A DNA stretch of 64,000 nucleotides from Rathayibacter sp. VKM Ac-2760 (GTDB lineage: Bacteria > Actinomycetota > Actinomycetes > Actinomycetales > Microbacteriaceae), in assembly GCF_009834185.1 (NCBI RefSeq), contig NZ_CP047173.1, forward strand, positions 930,001 through 994,000, given 5' to 3'. A program made the position numbers and the translations under genes. Numbering within the stretch: the stretch's first letter is position 1; every line of letters begins with the position of its first letter. Shown here piece by piece: positions 1-9,447 of the stretch. The notes below the pieces were generated by a model. The model searched no databases. It was not told where the DNA came from and worked only from the letters and a program-made list of their open reading frames with translations.

Positions 1-825
1 GGGCAGCCGGTCCACCTGGCTGAGCCAGTTGTTCAGGCCGAGGGTGATCGGGAAGAGCTCGGTGTCCGAGAGCATCACGAGCGGCAGGAAGTAGTTGTTC
101 CAGATCCCGACCAGCTGGAAGAGGAACACGGTCACGAGCGCCGGCGTGAGGATCCGCAGCCCGAGGGTGTGGAAGATCCGCAGCTCGCTCGCGCCGTCGA
201 TCCTGGCGGCCTCGATGATCGCGGTGTCGACCGTCGCCTGCGCGTAGATCCGGCAGAGGAACAGGCCGAACGGCGAGACCAGCGAGGGGATCAGCACGCT
301 CCAGTAGGTGTTCGCGATGCCCATCTGGCTGAAGAGCAGGAACAGCGGGAGCGCGGTCGCCGTGCCCGGGACGAGGACGCCCGCGAGGATGGTGCCGAAG
401 ACCAGCTTGCTGCCCTTGAACTCGTACTTCGCCAGGGCGTAGCCGCCCGCCGCCGCGATGTAGGTCGCGAGCAGCGCGCCGACTCCGGCGTAGAGCACCG
501 AGTTGAGGAACCAGCGGACGAAGATGCCGCCGTCGTAGGTGAGCACCTGCCCGAGGTTGTCCCAGAGCGCGAACGTCGGCGCGAACCAGAAGCCGTAGGT
601 GGCGAAGAGGTCCTCGGTGGTCTTCGTCGCGGCGACGACCACCCAGTAGACGGGGATGAGGAAGTAGACCGCGACGATCATGAGGATCGCGGTGACGATG
701 ATCGTCGAGGCCTTGTTGCGCCCGGCCGAGCGATCGGGGCCGCGGCCCGCCTTCACGGGGCGTTCGGCGGTCACGATCCCGGTCGTCGTCGGGGCCTCTG
801 CGGTGGCGCGCTCCGTCGTGCTCAT
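1..825 (-). CDS. Carbohydrate ABC transporter permease, MalG type (3' end beyond the window)
   Basis: Inner-membrane permease of a CUT1-type sugar ABC importer, second subunit of the pair. The 275 visible codons hold a cytoplasmic N-terminus of about 40 residues, then six hydrophobic segments and the EAA loop that docks on the ATPase (EAARIDGASELRIFHTLGL, about residues 204-222). MalG-type permeases usually run 275-305 residues, so only the last few residues are missing. The ATG overlaps the stop of the upstream permease (ATGA), so the two are translationally coupled. No ATPase gene is seen; such systems often use a shared MsiK/UgpC-type ATPase encoded elsewhere, or it lies beyond the edge. 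The substrate cannot be read from the sequence. Confidence 0.93.
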   Translation of the reverse strand, partial: MSTTERATAEAPTTTGIVTAERPVKAGRGPDRSAGRNKASTIIVTAILMIVAVYFLIPVYWVVVAATKTTEDLFATYGFWFAPTFALWDNLGQVLTYDGGIFVRWFLNSVLYAGVGALLATYIAAAGGYALAKYEFKGSKLVFGTILAGVLVPGTATALPLFLLFSQMGIANTYWSVLIPSLVSPFGLFLCRIYAQATVDTAIIEAARIDGASELRIFHTLGLRILTPALVTVFLFQLVGIWNNYFLPLVMLSDTELFPITLGLNNWLSQVDRLP

Positions 826-1775
826 GAGGACTTCCTGTTCGAGATCGAGAGGAACGTGAAGGAGAGGATGAACGCGACGAGCGCGATCAGCACGGCCTGG
901 GCCGCGGCGACGTTGTAGTCGTTGTAGGCGAAGGCGGTGGTGTACGCGCTGAGGTTCGGCGTGTACTGGCTGTCGATCGCCGGCGCGACCGTCTTCAGCA
1001 CCTGCGCCTCGGCGAAGAGCTGGAGCGTGCCGATGATCGAGAAGATCGTCGTCAGCACCAGGGCCGGGCGGATCAGCGGCAGCTGGATGCTGCGCGCGAC
1101 GCGCCAGGTGGAGGCTCCGTCGACCTTCGCGGCCTCGTAGAGCTCGACCGGGATCGACTTCAGCTGAGCGACGATGATCAGCATGTTGTAGCCGGTGTAG
1201 CTCCAGAGCGAGATGTTCGCGATCGACCAGAGCACCGAGTTCGCGCCGAGGAAGTCGGGTTCGAGGCCGACCACGTTCGCCGCATCGATGATCGGGCTGA
1301 GCCCGGGCACGTAGAGGAACGACCAGAGGATGGTCGCGATCACCCCGGGGACGCCGTAGGGAAGGAAGTAGGCGGCGCGGAAGAAGCCGGGGAACCGCGC
1401 GGAGGCGGACTCGAGCATCAGCGCGAGCACCGTGCAGAGCGCGATCATGATCGGGACCTGGACGATGCCGAAGAGGAACATCCGCCCGATCGAGGCGATG
1501 AAGTTGCCGTCGGCGAGCGCCTGCGCGTAGTTGTCGAAGCCGGCGAAGCCGCTGGTGACTCCGGCCTCGCCGAAGAGGCCCGAGCGGGTCACCCTGGTGA
1601 AGCTCGAGCCGATGGCGACGACGATCGGGATGATGAAGGTGAGGACGAAGAGCGCCAGGAACGGCGCGAGCAGGATCCACGGGGCGCGGCCCACCGGGCC
1701 GCTGCGCTTCGTGCCGCGCGGGGTGCGGCTGGTGGCCGCGACCGCGGCGGCGGCGGGGGAGGTCGTGGTGGTCAT
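822..1775 (-). CDS. Carbohydrate ABC transporter permease, MalF type
   Basis: First permease subunit of the sugar importer, 317 residues. It has a short Thr/Ala-rich cytoplasmic N-terminus, six predicted membrane spans and an EAA loop (YEAAKVDGASTWRVARSIQLP, near residues 211-231). An open frame extends upstream, but that extension lies inside the binding-protein gene; the ATG chosen overlaps the stop of that gene by 4 nt, the usual coupling in this operon. Operon order is binding protein, MalF-type, MalG-type, the standard CUT1 order. A sugar or oligosaccharide substrate is inferred from family only. Confidence 0.93.
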   Translation of the reverse strand: MTTTTSPAAAAVAATSRTPRGTKRSGPVGRAPWILLAPFLALFVLTFIIPIVVAIGSSFTRVTRSGLFGEAGVTSGFAGFDNYAQALADGNFIASIGRMFLFGIVQVPIMIALCTVLALMLESASARFPGFFRAAYFLPYGVPGVIATILWSFLYVPGLSPIIDAANVVGLEPDFLGANSVLWSIANISLWSYTGYNMLIIVAQLKSIPVELYEAAKVDGASTWRVARSIQLPLIRPALVLTTIFSIIGTLQLFAEAQVLKTVAPAIDSQYTPNLSAYTTAFAYNDYNVAAAQAVLIALVAFILSFTFLSISNRKSS

Positions 1776-3106
1776 GCGGAGGCCTTCCTGATGCTGAGGC
1801 CCTTGTTCTGGAAGACCGTGATGATCTGCTGCTCGGCCTGCGCGACGGCGTCGACGAGCGAGAGCCCGGACGCCTTCTTGCGGAAGCCGTCGCTGAGGAT
1901 GTTGAACGACTGCTGCGTGACCGGCCACCAGGACCAGTCCGGGTTCTGCTCCGTCGCGGCGGGGACGAAGACGTCCTCGTTGTAGTTCTGGCCGCTGAAG
2001 AACTCGCTCGGCCCCTGCCGGATCGAGCCGATCTCACCGACCGCGGGCGACCAGCCGATGCCGCTGTTGGCGATCATCGCGTCGATGCCCTCCTGCGAGG
2101 TGGTCATCCAGACCGCGAACTCGAGCGCCTCCTGGGGGTGCTTGCTGTTCGCGAACACCGCCGCTGTCGATCCGCCGAGGAAGCTCGAGCCGAAGCCCGT
2201 GCCCTCCCAGACCGGCATCGGCGCCGCGCGCCACTTGCCGGCGCCGCCGCTGACGCCCTCGATCAGCGCGTCGCCCCAGCTCGCCGTGACGCAGGAGGCG
2301 ATGCCGCCGCTCGCGGCCGCCGCGAACCAGGCGGGGGAGTAGGCGCCGTAGCCGACCTCGACCAGGTCCTGGTCGATCGCGGAGTCGAAGAAGGCGGCGA
2401 CCTTCGTGGTCGCCTCGTCGGTCATGTCGATGACCCAGCCGTCCTCCTCCGCCTTCAGCCACCGCGCGCCGGCCTGCGTCGCGAAGGCGGCGAAGACCGA
2501 GGCGTCGGCGAGGGGGAAGCAGTCGATGTAGGAGTCGACGCCGCGCAGCTCGGCGGCGACGCCGGCCCACTCGTCCCAGGTGGTCGGCGTCGCGGCGCCG
2601 ACCGAGTCGAAGATCTCCGGCTGGTAGAACATCGCCATCGGGCCGCTGTCCTGCGGGATGCCGAACACGCCGCCGGTGTAGCTGACCTGGCCCCAGAGGG
2701 TCGGGTCGTAGCGGTCGGCGTACTGGTCGGCGCCGTAGCGGTTGAGGTCGACCAGGCCGTTCACGAGCATGAACTCGGGGAGCGAGCGCATCTCGACCTG
2801 GCCGAGGTCGGGGCCGCCGCCGGCCGCGAGGGCCGAGTAGAGCTTCTGGTAGCCGCCGGCGTTGCCGCCGGGGATCCAGACCGCGTCGACCTGGACCTCG
2901 GGGTGCGAGGCGTTCCAGACGTCGCAGACCTTCTGCAGGTCCTTGAGCCAGGCCCAGTACTGGAGCCGGATCGGCCCGCTGGCGGCCGGGATGGTCGCGC
3001 CGGCGTTGACCGAGACGGTGCCGGGAGTGGCGCAGGCGGTGAGACCGCCCAGCGCCGCGGTGCCCAGGCCCGCCGCGAGGAGCTGCCTTCGTGTGAACGG
3101 GTGCAT
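1772..3106 (-). CDS. Extracellular sugar-binding lipoprotein of the ABC transporter
   Basis: Family 1 solute-binding protein of 444 residues that captures the sugar outside the membrane and delivers it to the two permeases encoded downstream. The N-terminus carries a twin-arginine-like TRRQLLAAG stretch followed by a lipobox LTAC with the acylated Cys at residue 25, so it is probably a Tat- or Sec-exported lipoprotein. A GAGGGA ribosome site lies 5 nt before the ATG. A -10 TAGCGT sits about 55 nt upstream, directly beside a perfect 11-bp-arm palindrome that is likely the operator of the divergent TetR gene. First gene of the operon. Confidence 0.92.
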   Translation of the reverse strand: MHPFTRRQLLAAGLGTAALGGLTACATPGTVSVNAGATIPAASGPIRLQYWAWLKDLQKVCDVWNASHPEVQVDAVWIPGGNAGGYQKLYSALAAGGGPDLGQVEMRSLPEFMLVNGLVDLNRYGADQYADRYDPTLWGQVSYTGGVFGIPQDSGPMAMFYQPEIFDSVGAATPTTWDEWAGVAAELRGVDSYIDCFPLADASVFAAFATQAGARWLKAEEDGWVIDMTDEATTKVAAFFDSAIDQDLVEVGYGAYSPAWFAAAASGGIASCVTASWGDALIEGVSGGAGKWRAAPMPVWEGTGFGSSFLGGSTAAVFANSKHPQEALEFAVWMTTSQEGIDAMIANSGIGWSPAVGEIGSIRQGPSEFFSGQNYNEDVFVPAATEQNPDWSWWPVTQQSFNILSDGFRKKASGLSLVDAVAQAEQQIITVFQNKGLSIRKASA

Positions 3107-3160
3107 CTGTCCCTCACTTCATCGTGGTGGCTGCCGGACCTGTCCGCCCGGCTGATCGGG

Positions 3161-3166
3161 ACGCTA
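3161..3166 (-). promoter_or_regulatory. Probable -10 of the sugar ABC operon
   Basis: On the minus strand reads TAGCGT, matching the TANNNT hexamer found before many genes here. It lies about 55 nt before the binding-protein ATG, and the palindrome 3170-3195 covers the region just upstream, where RNA polymerase would contact the -35. Confidence 0.5.
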
Positions 3167-3169
3167 CCA

Positions 3170-3195
3170 CAATTTCGAGTGGCTACTCGAAATTG
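3170..3195. promoter_or_regulatory. Palindromic operator candidate for the divergent TetR regulator
   Basis: Perfect inverted repeat with arms CAATTTCGAGT and ACTCGAAATTG around a 4-nt centre (ggct). It is markedly AT-rich for this genome and lies between the divergent TetR gene and the ABC transporter, overlapping the -35 side of the transporter promoter. TetR-family repressors typically bind palindromes of this size next to their own gene. Binding is inferred. Confidence 0.6.
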
Positions 3196-3230
3196 GTGGC
3201 GAGCGCCGCGGGGACGCTCGGAGCGCGCGC

Positions 3231-3236
3231 TACGCT
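3231..3236 (+). promoter_or_regulatory. Possible -10 of the TetR gene
   Basis: TACGCT, about 50 nt before the TetR ATG and 35 nt from the palindrome. No convincing -35 is visible. Confidence 0.3.
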
Positions 3237-3287
3237 GAACGATCGACCGGCTGCGCAGCCGGCACCCCCGATGGCGAGGAGCGGCTG

Positions 3288-3902
3288 ATGACGGAGGCGA
3301 CGCCCACCCGGAGCGCGCGCCGCGGCCCCTACGCGAAGTCGGCCGAGCGGCGGCGCGCGATCATCGAGGCGGCCCACGCGGTCTTCGCCTCGCGCGGCTA
3401 CGCCCGCGGCTCGCTGCAGGAGGTCGCCGACCGCGTCGGACTCTCCCAGACGAGCCTGCTGCACTACTTCCCGTCCAAGACTGACCTGCTCCTCGCCGTC
3501 CTGCAGCACCGCGACCGGATCACCGGCGACGGATCGACCCCCGTCGACCCGCAGGAGGGGCTCGTCGAGGGCATCCTGCGCCAGACGCGCTACAACGAGA
3601 CCGCTCCGGGCGTGATCGAGCTCTACGCGGTGCTCTGCGGGGAGTCGACGACCGACGAGCACCCGGGACGGGACTTCTTCGCCGACCGGTTCCGCAGGCT
3701 CCGCGCCGACTACGCGGGGCAGCTGCGGGAGCTGCGGGCGGCGGGCAGGCTCCGCGCCGGCGTCGACCCGGACCGCGTCGCCGCGTCGATCATCGCGCTG
3801 TGGGACGGCATCCAGCTGCAGTGGCTGCTCGATCACGACGCGGTCGACATGATCGCCTGTCTCACCGACTACCTCGACCTGGTGATCCTGCCGGCGCCCT
3901 AG
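3288..3902 (+). CDS. TetR/AcrR family transcriptional regulator
   Basis: DNA-binding regulator of 204 residues, the usual TetR length. The helix-turn-helix is at about residues 20-68 (RRAIIEAAHAVFASRGYARG then SLQEVADRVGLSQTSLLHYF); the rest is the helical ligand and dimer domain. It is divergent from the sugar ABC operon with a perfect palindrome in the shared intergenic region, so it most likely represses that operon and possibly itself. TetR control of a CUT1 sugar importer is less common than LacI or ROK control, which makes the pairing worth noting. The ligand is unknown. Confidence 0.9.
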   Translation: MTEATPTRSARRGPYAKSAERRRAIIEAAHAVFASRGYARGSLQEVADRVGLSQTSLLHYFPSKTDLLLAVLQHRDRITGDGSTPVDPQEGLVEGILRQTRYNETAPGVIELYAVLCGESTTDEHPGRDFFADRFRRLRADYAGQLRELRAAGRLRAGVDPDRVAASIIALWDGIQLQWLLDHDAVDMIACLTDYLDLVILPAP

Positions 3903-3911
3903 GCTCCAGGC

Positions 3912-4262
3912 ATGACACTCACCCAGGACTCCGGCTGGCTCTGGTTCGGGCTCGCGATCGTGACCGCCGGCCTCGCCGAGCAGAAGGGTCGCTCGCGCTG
4001 GCGCTGGTTCGTGCTCGGGCTGCTGCTCGGCCCGATCGCGACGGCGCTCGTCGTGATCTGGGCGCGACCGGAGGCCGGAGTGGCGACCGACGTGCGCTGG
4101 AACTTCGCCATCGGCGCGGGCGTCGCCGCGGTGGCGCTCGCTCTCGTCGCCGTCACGTCGGCGCTCTGGCTGCTGCTCGTGCCCGCGGCGGTCGCGGCGC
4201 TCGTCTTCGGAGTGCTCGCCTGGCTGAGCCACCGCGTCCCGTTCGAGCGCCTGCCGAGCTGA
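3912..4262 (+). CDS. Small multi-span membrane protein of unknown function
   Basis: 116 residues. The hydrophobicity pattern suggests four membrane segments: one near the N-terminus, one at about 27-46, and two at about 60-80 and 83-105. A basic loop (KGRSRWRW) separates the first two. I recognise no domain. It starts 9 nt after the TetR stop and may be cotranscribed with it. Composition matches neighbouring genes. It is followed by three copies of the interspersed repeat family. Confidence 0.7.
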   Translation: MTLTQDSGWLWFGLAIVTAGLAEQKGRSRWRWFVLGLLLGPIATALVVIWARPEAGVATDVRWNFAIGAGVAAVALALVAVTSALWLLLVPAAVAALVFGVLAWLSHRVPFERLPS

Positions 4263-4267
4263 CCCGC

Positions 4268-4413
4268 GGATCTCGATACGCCCGCTCCGCGGGCTACTCG
4301 ATCAGCATGAAGTCCTTGCTGGTCGAGTAGCCGCGGAGCGGCGTATCGAGACCCGCCGTTCTGCAGTGGGGCGGATCTCGATACGCCCTCTGCGAGGGCT
4401 ACTCGATCAGCAT
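4268..4413. repeat. Cluster of three interspersed repeat copies
   Basis: Copies at 4268-4308 and 4373-4413 read GGATCTCGATACGCCC...CTACTCGATCAGCA; a third at 4317-4357 is in the opposite sense (CTGGTCGAGTAGCC...GGCGTATCGAGACC). Each copy is itself a hairpin whose central GC-rich arms vary but stay complementary. The cluster fills the gap between the small membrane protein and the convergent aspS gene, where it could act as a transcription stop. Confidence 0.8.
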
Positions 4414-4438
4414 CGGGCGCGACCCCGGTCGTCAGGCC

Positions 4439-5794
<1,356 letters not shown>

Positions 5795-5802
5795 GGTAGG
5801 GG

Positions 5803-5808
5803 AGTCTA
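5803..5808 (-). promoter_or_regulatory. Leaderless-type -10 of aspS
   Basis: TAGACT on the minus strand, 8 nt before the GTG start; transcription would begin at or next to the start codon. Confidence 0.55.
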
Positions 5809-5843
5809 CTCGGGGGTGCGCTCCGGCGGCCCGACGGCACCGG

Positions 5844-6902
5844 TCACCGGGTGCCGCGCTCTCCCTCGACCGTGCTGCCCCGGACGATCAGGGTCGGCTC
5901 GAGGACCTCGTGCCGGTGCACGTGCTCCGGCCCGTGCAGCAGCTCGTCCAGCAGCAGCCGGATCGCGGCCGCCCCCATCGCCTCGCCGGGCTGAGCCAGG
6001 GTCGTGATCGGCACGAGGCTGTCCCAGGCGGAGCGGTTGTCGTCGTAGCCGGTGATGGCGAGATCGACCGGGAGCCGGATGTCCGACTCCGACAGGATCG
6101 ACTGCACGATGCCGAGCGCGAGCAGGTCCGCCGCCGCGACGATGCCGTCCGGGCGGTCCTCCGGTGCGCGGGCGGCGATCAGGTGGCCGAACCGGCGGCC
6201 GTCCTCCACCTGCACCTCGGCGGTCGGATCCAGCTCGAGCGAGACCGCGCCGTTCGTCTCGGCGATCGCGCGCTCGACCCCGCGCAGGCGCTCGCGGACG
6301 GGGTTCGCGATGCTCGGGTCACCGGCGAAGGCGAGCCGCCGGCGGCCGAGGTCGATCAGGTGCCGCGTGGCGAGGTAGCCGCCGTGCTCGTCGTCGGCGC
6401 TGACCGTGCAGGCGCCGTCGACGGCGGCGTCGTTGAGCAGCACGACCCGTCGCCCGCCGCGGCGCTCGGCGACGACGTCGGGCGCCGTCCCCGGCAGCGG
6501 GGCCAGGAGGATCCCGGCGACCTGCTCCTCGGTGAACAGGTCGAGGTAGGTGCCCTGCTTGGCCGCGCGCATGTCGGCGTTGCCGAGCACGACGCTCATC
6601 CCCGCGGCCTCGGCGGCGTGCTCGGCACCGCGCGCCATGTCCAGGAAGAAGGAGTTGCTGAGGTCGATCACGACGAAGCCGACGGTGCTGCTCGTCCCCG
6701 CGGCCAGCGCGCGGGCCGCGCGGTTGGGGGTGAAGCCGAGCTCGTCGATCGCCCGCTGCACCCGCTCCCGCGTCGCCGGCGCGACCAGCAGCGGTCGATT
6801 CACCACGTTCGAGACGGTCCCGAGCGCGACTCCCGCCAGGCTGGCGACGTCCTGCATGCGGGCGGGCGGGCGCCGCGCGGGCGAGCTCTCTGCCGCGGTC
6901 AT
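5844..6902 (-). CDS. LacI family transcriptional regulator
   Basis: Sugar-responsive repressor of 352 residues. The LacI helix-turn-helix and hinge lie at about residues 16-70 (MQDVASLAGVALGTVSNVVN, then NRAARALAAG), followed by a periplasmic-binding-protein-like ligand domain. I chose the ATG with GGAGG 5 nt upstream; an in-frame GTG 42 nt earlier would give 366 residues but has no ribosome site. It lies 75-120 nt downstream of the GH3 gene on the same strand, with a strong hairpin between them. A LacI-type palindrome in the GH3 promoter is its probable target. Confidence 0.92.
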   Translation of the reverse strand: MTAAESSPARRPPARMQDVASLAGVALGTVSNVVNRPLLVAPATRERVQRAIDELGFTPNRAARALAAGTSSTVGFVVIDLSNSFFLDMARGAEHAAEAAGMSVVLGNADMRAAKQGTYLDLFTEEQVAGILLAPLPGTAPDVVAERRGGRRVVLLNDAAVDGACTVSADDEHGGYLATRHLIDLGRRRLAFAGDPSIANPVRERLRGVERAIAETNGAVSLELDPTAEVQVEDGRRFGHLIAARAPEDRPDGIVAAADLLALGIVQSILSESDIRLPVDLAITGYDDNRSAWDSLVPITTLAQPGEAMGAAAIRLLLDELLHGPEHVHRHEVLEPTLIVRGSTVEGERGTR

Positions 6903-6969
6903 CCCTGCCTCCGTCGCGTCCGCCGTCCGGCGGTCGGAGGTCACGGTATCAGCGCGCTCGGCACGGCGA

Positions 6970-7003
6970 GGCCCGCGGCCGGGAGCGATCCCGACCGCGG
7001 GCC
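6970..7003 (-). terminator. Hairpin terminator between the GH3 gene and lacI-type gene
   Basis: Arms of 15 nt pair at 14 positions around a GCGA loop (one C-A mismatch). There is no T tract, as is common in high-GC actinobacteria. It follows the GH3 stop, so the regulator downstream probably also has its own promoter (TACCGT near 6944-6949). Confidence 0.55.
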
Positions 7004-7019
7004 GTGGTGGCGCGAGCGC

Positions 7020-9314
7020 CTACGGGATGCGCACCGTCGACGTGCGCGACGCGTCGACCGAGCCGCCGACCGACACGGTGTAGGTGCCGCGCGCGGCCAC
7101 CCAGGAGTCGCTCTTCACGTCCCAGTACTGCAGGAGCCGCAGGTCGGCCACGTCCTTCGCCGACAGCGAGACCTTCACGGTCTTCGACTCGCCGGGCTGG
7201 AGCGTCACCCGCTCGAAGCCGACGAGGCGCTGGGCGGGCTCGCCGGTCGAGCTCGGGAGGGTGAGGTACGCCTGCGCGACCTCGGTGCCCGCCCGGTCGC
7301 CGGTGTTCGTCACGCGGAAGGAGATGTCGATCCCGATGTCCTTGATGCCGAACTTCGCCTTCCTGTCGAAGGTGATCGTCGGGGTCAGCTTCGCCTTCGC
7401 GTAGTCGAACGTCGTGTAGGAGAGGCCGTGGCCGAACGCGAAGAGCGGCTCGATCCCCTGCGACTCGTACCACTTGTAGCCGACGGCGAGTCCCTCGGAG
7501 AACTCGACCTGGCGGACCTCGGTGCTGCCCGCGGGGCGCTCCGTCGAGCTGTCCGCGAAGACGCCCGGGTACTGCGCGGGGGTGCTCGCGGGGACGTCCG
7601 CGAGCGACTTCGGGAAGGTCATCGGCAGCTTGCCCGACGGGTTCACGTCGCCGAAGAGCAGGCCCGCGAGTGCCGGGCCGACCTGCTCGCCGCCGTACCA
7701 GGCCTCGAAGACGCCGGAGACGTCGTCGATCCACGGCATCTCCACTGCGGAGCCGGTGTTCAGCACGACCACGGTCGCGGGGTTCGCCGCAGCGACGGTC
7801 TCGATCAGAGCATCACCGCCGCCGGCGAGGCGCAGGTCGGCCAGGTCGTCGAACTCGCCCATCCGCTGGTAGCCGAAGACGATCGCGACGTCGGCCGCTG
7901 CGGCGGTCGCGGCGGCGCTCGCCGGATCGGTCCCGGCGTCGAAGACGACGCTCGCACCGGCCGCGGCCGCTCGCTCGCGGATCGCGGTCTCGGGGGAGAC
8001 CAGGTCCTCGCAGTTCAGCGTGCCGGCGTTGTTGAAGCGCCAGGCCATGCTGCAGACCGAGGCGGCGCTGATGCCGTCGGTGACCGTGCTCGACGCCGTG
8101 GCGCCGATCACGGCGATCGTCGCGCCCTTCTCGACCGAGAGCGGGAGGACGCCGTCGTTCTTCAGCAGCACCGTGCCCTGCTCCGCGAGCGTCCGGGCGA
8201 CGGCCTTGTGCTCGGCGGTCGAGGCGTCGGCGACGGGAGTCGTGGGCACCGGGTTGTCGAAGAGCCCGCCGCGCACGTAGGCGGCGATGACCCGCTTGGC
8301 CGCCGCGTCGATGTGACCCTGCGTGATCTCGCCGGCCGCGAGGGCCGCGTCGAGCAGGGCGGGGGTGTAGAAGCGCGGCCGGTTCAGCTCCTGGTCGAGG
8401 CCGGCGACGAGCGAGGCCGCCGTCGAGTGCACCGCGCCGAAGTCGGACACGACGTAGCCGTCGAAGCCGAGGTCGCCCTTGAGGTTCGTGGTCAGCAGCG
8501 GGTTCTCGCAGGCGTAGACGCCGTTGATCCGGTTGTAGGAGCACATGACGCTCTCGGGTGAGCTCTTGCTGAGCGCGATCTCGAACGGCAGCTCGTAGAC
8601 CTGCTTCAGCGTGCGCTCGTCGATGTTCGACGAGCTGGTCTGCCGGTCGAGCTCCTGCTCGTTCCCGACGTAGTGCTTGAGGTCCGAGATCACCGGCTTG
8701 GCCGGGTTCCCCTCCTCGAGGCCGTCGACGGTCGCGGCGGTGAGGAGGCCGGTCAGCAGTGGGTCCTCGCCGAAGTACTCGGGAGTGCGGCCCGAGCGCG
8801 GGTCGCGACCGCTGGCGAGGCCCGGGCCGAGCACGCCGTTCTTGCCCTTGTCGAAGGCCTCGGCACCCTGCGCCGCGCCCTTCTGCTCGGCGAGCGCGGT
8901 GTTCCAGGTCGAGGCGACCGAGATCGGCGCGGGGAAGGCGGTGACGCCCTCGGTGAAGCGGACGCCGTCGGGACCGTCGGTGTAGGTGACGAGCGGGGTG
9001 CAGGGCACCTGCACCGGGTACTCGACCCCGGAGAAGACCGTCTGCTGGGGCGCGTTGGCCGGTTGCTCCACCAGCCAGCGGTACTTCTGCTGCGGAGAGC
9101 TCGCGGCGAGCAGGGCGTCGGCGCGCTGCTCGGGGGTCTTCGAGGCGTCCATCCACGGGACGCTCGAGCAGTCGACGGCGGCGGCGGCGGGGGCGGTCGC
9201 GCCGACGAGCGTCGGGGCGGTCAGGGCGAGGGCGGTGGCGGCGACGAGCGCCCACCTGCCTCTCCGGCGCGGGCTGCGCGGCGCGTTCTCCGGTCGTACG
9301 GGCTTCAGTTGCAT
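7020..9314 (-). CDS. Exported glycoside hydrolase family 3 (beta-glucosidase-like)
   Basis: Secreted enzyme of 764 residues that removes terminal sugars, probably beta-glucosyl or beta-xylosyl, from oligosaccharides. A signal peptide covers about residues 1-46 (arginine-rich start, hydrophobic core, AAAA before the mature VDCS). The GH3 N-domain carries the nucleophile Asp 291 in GFDGYVVSDFGAVH and the substrate-binding KHYVGNEQE region near 213. A second GH3 domain follows, and a fibronectin-III-like domain ends the protein (FRVTNTGDRAGTEVAQAYL). The open frame extends 179 codons upstream through a composition shadow; the chosen ATG has GAGGA at 8 nt. The promoter has a LacI operator. Confidence 0.92.
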   Translation of the reverse strand: MQLKPVRPENAPRSPRRRGRWALVAATALALTAPTLVGATAPAAAAVDCSSVPWMDASKTPEQRADALLAASSPQQKYRWLVEQPANAPQQTVFSGVEYPVQVPCTPLVTYTDGPDGVRFTEGVTAFPAPISVASTWNTALAEQKGAAQGAEAFDKGKNGVLGPGLASGRDPRSGRTPEYFGEDPLLTGLLTAATVDGLEEGNPAKPVISDLKHYVGNEQELDRQTSSSNIDERTLKQVYELPFEIALSKSSPESVMCSYNRINGVYACENPLLTTNLKGDLGFDGYVVSDFGAVHSTAASLVAGLDQELNRPRFYTPALLDAALAAGEITQGHIDAAAKRVIAAYVRGGLFDNPVPTTPVADASTAEHKAVARTLAEQGTVLLKNDGVLPLSVEKGATIAVIGATASSTVTDGISAASVCSMAWRFNNAGTLNCEDLVSPETAIRERAAAAGASVVFDAGTDPASAAATAAAADVAIVFGYQRMGEFDDLADLRLAGGGDALIETVAAANPATVVVLNTGSAVEMPWIDDVSGVFEAWYGGEQVGPALAGLLFGDVNPSGKLPMTFPKSLADVPASTPAQYPGVFADSSTERPAGSTEVRQVEFSEGLAVGYKWYESQGIEPLFAFGHGLSYTTFDYAKAKLTPTITFDRKAKFGIKDIGIDISFRVTNTGDRAGTEVAQAYLTLPSSTGEPAQRLVGFERVTLQPGESKTVKVSLSAKDVADLRLLQYWDVKSDSWVAARGTYTVSVGGSVDASRTSTVRIP

Positions 9315-9348
9315 GTGCTGATCCTCACCATTGAGTCGATCGAAGTCC

Positions 9349-9360
9349 TGAAGCGCTTCA
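9349..9360. promoter_or_regulatory. LacI-type operator at the GH3 promoter
   Basis: Perfect 12-bp palindrome TGAAGCGCTTCA with the central CG typical of LacI/GalR sites. It lies 35 nt before the GH3 ATG and about 10 nt downstream of the probable -10, i.e. around the transcription start, where bound repressor would block initiation. Confidence 0.7.
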
Positions 9361-9370
9361 ATCTGTGCAC

Positions 9371-9376
9371 ACCCTA
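9371..9376 (-). promoter_or_regulatory. Probable -10 of the GH3 gene
   Basis: TAGGGT on the minus strand, 57-62 nt before the ATG, giving a leader of about 50 nt that includes the operator and the ribosome site. Confidence 0.45.
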
Positions 9377-9434
9377 AGGAGACGCGCAGGGCGGTGTCAA
9401 CGGGCGTGGCCGTCCCCGGCCTGCGCGGGCGCGG

Positions 9435-9440
9435 TAGCGT
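9435..9440 (+). promoter_or_regulatory. Leaderless-type -10 of the SDR gene
   Basis: TAGCGT, 7 nt before the ATG that begins the conserved SDR fold; supports the internal start. Confidence 0.5.
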
Positions 9441-9447
9441 CGCCGCC

